From assembly GCA_046299555.1 (NCBI GenBank), contig JBKBHS010000001.1, positions 806,001 to 870,000 of the forward strand: a stretch of 64,000 nt of DNA. Direction: 5' to 3'. Shown piece by piece: positions 61,832 to 64,000 of the stretch (the stretch's first letter is position 1; each line of letters opens with the position of its first letter). The DNA comes from CALKJP01 sp046299555. Its GTDB lineage: Bacteria; Bacteroidota; Bacteroidia; JACCXN01. The translations under genes and the position numbers were made by a program. The notes beneath the pieces were generated by a model. That model was given only the letters and a program-made list of their open reading frames with translations. It had not been told where the DNA came from and did not search any database.

Positions 61832-63130
61832 ATGAATCGAACAAAATCAAACGAATTATATCAAAAAGCATTAAATTATTTTCCGGGTGGAGTTAATTCA
61901 CCGGTAAGGGCATTTCGTTCAGTGGGCGGAACTCCTATTTTTATAAAAAAAGGAAGTGGAAGTCGTATTTGGGATGCTGATGGAAATGAATATATTGATT
62001 ATTGTTGCTCTTGGGGACCTCTTATTTTAGGACATGCCAATGATAAAGTTGTAAATGCCATTACCACCACAGCTGCTAATGGAACATCCTTTGGAGCTCC
62101 TACCGAACTCGAGAATGAATTAGCGGAACTAATTCTTACCTTTAATAAATACATCGAAAAAATTCGTTTCGTAAGTTCGGGTACTGAAGCGGTGATGAGT
62201 GCCATTCGCTTGGCCAGAGGATATACTAAACGCAATAAAATATTAAAATTTGAAGGTTGTTATCATGGTCATAGCGATTCTTTACTCGTAAAGGCAGGTT
62301 CGGGATTGGTAACCTTTGGCGAAACTTCATCTGCCGGAGTACCAAAATCGTTTGTGGATGAAACTATTGTTGTTTCATTAGATAGTGAGGAAGCTGTAAA
62401 AGAAGCTTTCGCAAAATTTAAAAACGAAATAGCCTGTGTAATTATTGAACCAATACCCGCCAATAATGGATTGCTTTTGCAGCGAAAAGAGTTTTTAGAA
62501 TTTCTTAGAAAAATTTGTACAGAAAACGAAACCCTTTTATTGTTTGATGAAGTAATTTCAGGATTTAGAGTTGGTTTTTGCGGTGCAGCAGGGCATTATA
62601 ATATAAAACCTGATATTATAACTTATGGAAAAATAATTGGAGGAGGTATGCCGGTTGGTGCATACGGAGCATCGAAAGAAATTATGAGTAATATATCGCC
62701 TGATGGTAATGTTTATCAAGCAGGAACTTTAAGTGGTAATCCTGTGGCTATGGCAGCAGGTATTGCTCAATTAAAAGAATGTTTAAAACCTGAATTTTAT
62801 TTTGAATTAGATAGAAAAACAAGATTGTTAATTCAAACAATAAAAGAAAAATTTCAACCCAAAAATTTCCCCTTTAAAATTCATCAATTGGGTTCTATAT
62901 TTTGGATTGCATTTTCTAATCAAGAATATATCAGAAAAGCCGAAGATATTGATCCTGAAAGCATGAAGTATTTTAGATTACTTCACGCAGAACTTTTGAA
63001 AAAAGGAATTTATTTAGGTCCATCCGGTTATGAAGTAGGATTTGTTTCAGAAGCACATAGCGAAGAAGATATCTTAAAAACGGCAGAAGCTTTCGTTCAG
63101 GCATTGCAAATGATAGATGCACAATCATGA
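61832..63130 (+). CDS. hemL: Glutamate-1-semialdehyde 2,1-aminomutase
   Basis: The 432-residue PLP enzyme isomerises glutamate-1-semialdehyde to 5-aminolevulinate in C5-pathway tetrapyrrole (haem) synthesis. Diagnostic segments are 'FPGGVNSPVRAFRSVGG', 'FVSSGTEAVMSAIRLARG', 'GCYHGHSDSLLVKAGSG', 'LLFDEVISGFRVG' and the PLP-Lys motif 'TYGKIIGGGMPVGAYG' with K267. Full length, all motifs present. It has its own promoter upstream. Confidence 0.97.
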   Translation: MNRTKSNELYQKALNYFPGGVNSPVRAFRSVGGTPIFIKKGSGSRIWDADGNEYIDYCCSWGPLILGHANDKVVNAITTTAANGTSFGAPTELENELAELILTFNKYIEKIRFVSSGTEAVMSAIRLARGYTKRNKILKFEGCYHGHSDSLLVKAGSGLVTFGETSSAGVPKSFVDETIVVSLDSEEAVKEAFAKFKNEIACVIIEPIPANNGLLLQRKEFLEFLRKICTENETLLLFDEVISGFRVGFCGAAGHYNIKPDIITYGKIIGGGMPVGAYGASKEIMSNISPDGNVYQAGTLSGNPVAMAAGIAQLKECLKPEFYFELDRKTRLLIQTIKEKFQPKNFPFKIHQLGSIFWIAFSNQEYIRKAEDIDPESMKYFRLLHAELLKKGIYLGPSGYEVGFVSEAHSEEDILKTAEAFVQALQMIDAQS

Positions 63131-63182
63131 GCATCTTTTTAAAATTACTTTTTGTATATTAGCCTAACTAAAAAAATAAAAC

Positions 63183-64000
63183 ATGAAAAAACTAATACTC
63201 TCACTTACCTTAAGCATTGCATTTTTATTAAATTCCAATGCTCAAATACCAAACGGTTTTATGGAAAATTGGTCATCAACACAGTTGGCTGGATTAGGTG
63301 AAGAACCAACCGGATGGGCTACTACAAATGTTTTATCATCATTTTTATTAGGAGGAAATCCGGTATCAGTTTTTAAAGAAAATGTAGGATATTCCGGCTT
63401 TGCTGCAAAGGTTACTACCATTCGACAAGCCAATAATCAAACCAGTGGAAATTTGCCTGATACAACTGGATTTATGTTATTAGGCTCAATAGATATGAAT
63501 GGTAATATATTACCGGCTCCATACAACTATCCTGCACGTCCCAATTCATTACTATTTAGAAGTAAATACCAACCAAACGGAACTGATACTGCCGGTGTTG
63601 GTATTTTAATGTTTAAATGGAACACCACATTAAACAAAAGAGATACAATTGGGGAAGGCTATTATAGGGTGGGCGATTCACAAGGAACTTATGTGCTTAG
63701 TTCTGCAATTATAAATTACAATATTGCTTCGGTAATACCTGATAGTATGTTAATCTTCGTAATAGCAAGTTTAAGAGATCCGGCTACTGGTCAATATCCT
63801 AAAGTTGGAAGTGCTTTTTACGTAGATCACTTCTATTTTGATATTACAGCCGGTATTGATAATGAAAATGTTTCTACATCTGTTATAGTGTATCCAAATC
63901 CAAGCACATTTGCGGTTAACTTTAAATTTGATGCAGATCAGCCTAAGGCAATCCTTATTTATGATATGCAAGGGCGTTTAATTGAAAATGTATCGGTTCA
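63183..64000 (+). CDS. Type IX-secreted protein, 3' truncated at window edge
   Basis: About 272 residues are present before the window ends. There is a signal peptide (~1-20, 'LILSLTLSIAFLLNSNAQ'), a beta-sandwich with 'NGFMENWSS' near the start (carbohydrate-binding or PCMD-like), and from ~242 a type A sorting domain start ('VIVYPNPST', 'AILIYDMQGRLIENVSV'). Type A domains direct export by the type IX system and attachment to the cell surface. The function of the cargo domain is unknown. Confidence 0.85.
   Translation, partial: MKKLILSLTLSIAFLLNSNAQIPNGFMENWSSTQLAGLGEEPTGWATTNVLSSFLLGGNPVSVFKENVGYSGFAAKVTTIRQANNQTSGNLPDTTGFMLLGSIDMNGNILPAPYNYPARPNSLLFRSKYQPNGTDTAGVGILMFKWNTTLNKRDTIGEGYYRVGDSQGTYVLSSAIINYNIASVIPDSMLIFVIASLRDPATGQYPKVGSAFYVDHFYFDITAGIDNENVSTSVIVYPNPSTFAVNFKFDADQPKAILIYDMQGRLIENVSV

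Overview
The window looks like a chromosomal segment of an AT-rich Bacteroidota bacterium (Sphingobacteriia/Chitinophagia/Flavobacteriia grade). The evidence is a secreted protein with a type IX secretion sorting tail at the right edge, promoters of the TTG / TAnnTTTG type, several lipoprotein or signal-peptide starts, and giant Bacteroidota-style RHS/YD-repeat proteins.

Region 1 (3-25529, + strand) is a polymorphic-toxin locus. After the tail of an OmpH/Skp-like gene and a lipoprotein come an N-terminal RHS companion protein (1841 aa), two further secreted ORFs that appear to carry the displaced end of that companion, a 241-aa secreted protein, and a 4003-aa RHS protein. The RHS protein carries a YCF48/BNR-like propeller, an RHS core and an HExxH metallopeptidase tip. 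Behind it lie its candidate immunity gene and two orphan tips, each with its own candidate immunity gene. The last orphan tip begins with a perfect 369-bp copy of the main gene's core (19763-20131 = 23314-23682). A crossover there would replace the tip.

Region 2 (25530-28550) holds low-complexity DNA, a purine heptad repeat, a DDE transposase, an HNH nuclease plus membrane-anchored J-domain pair, a 41-aa small protein that is easily missed, and a possible small RNA.

Region 3 (28723-40803) is a defence island. A sigma-like / 145-aa / ImmA-IrrE operon is divergent from a four-gene operon: HNH with a glycine zipper, Cap15-like effector, CD-NTase, and E2-like protein (a short type II CBASS). Next come a 2023-aa Avs-like STAND NTPase with a nuclease-like N-terminus and a T5orf172 protein. 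Two direct copies of an unusual ~85-bp element with conserved blocks and covarying stem arms flank the Avs-like gene.

Region 4 (41134-42905): a tyrosine recombinase lies beside a 3' fragment of tRNA-Leu(UAA) that still has its terminator, marking the right end of an integrated island. No intact tRNA-Leu was seen to the left, so the island may reach beyond the window.

Region 5 (43113-55643) is a second accessory block. It has an AAA+ ATPase, a DUF2779 nuclease-like protein, a SpoIIE-type phosphatase, a GIY-YIG gene with an early stop, several unrecognised genes, and a WYL regulator divergent from a SLOG-like/AAA operon.

Region 6 (56003-64000) is housekeeping: a biotin carrier protein, M1 aminopeptidase, amidohydrolase, kynureninase, HemL and a partial type IX-secreted protein.
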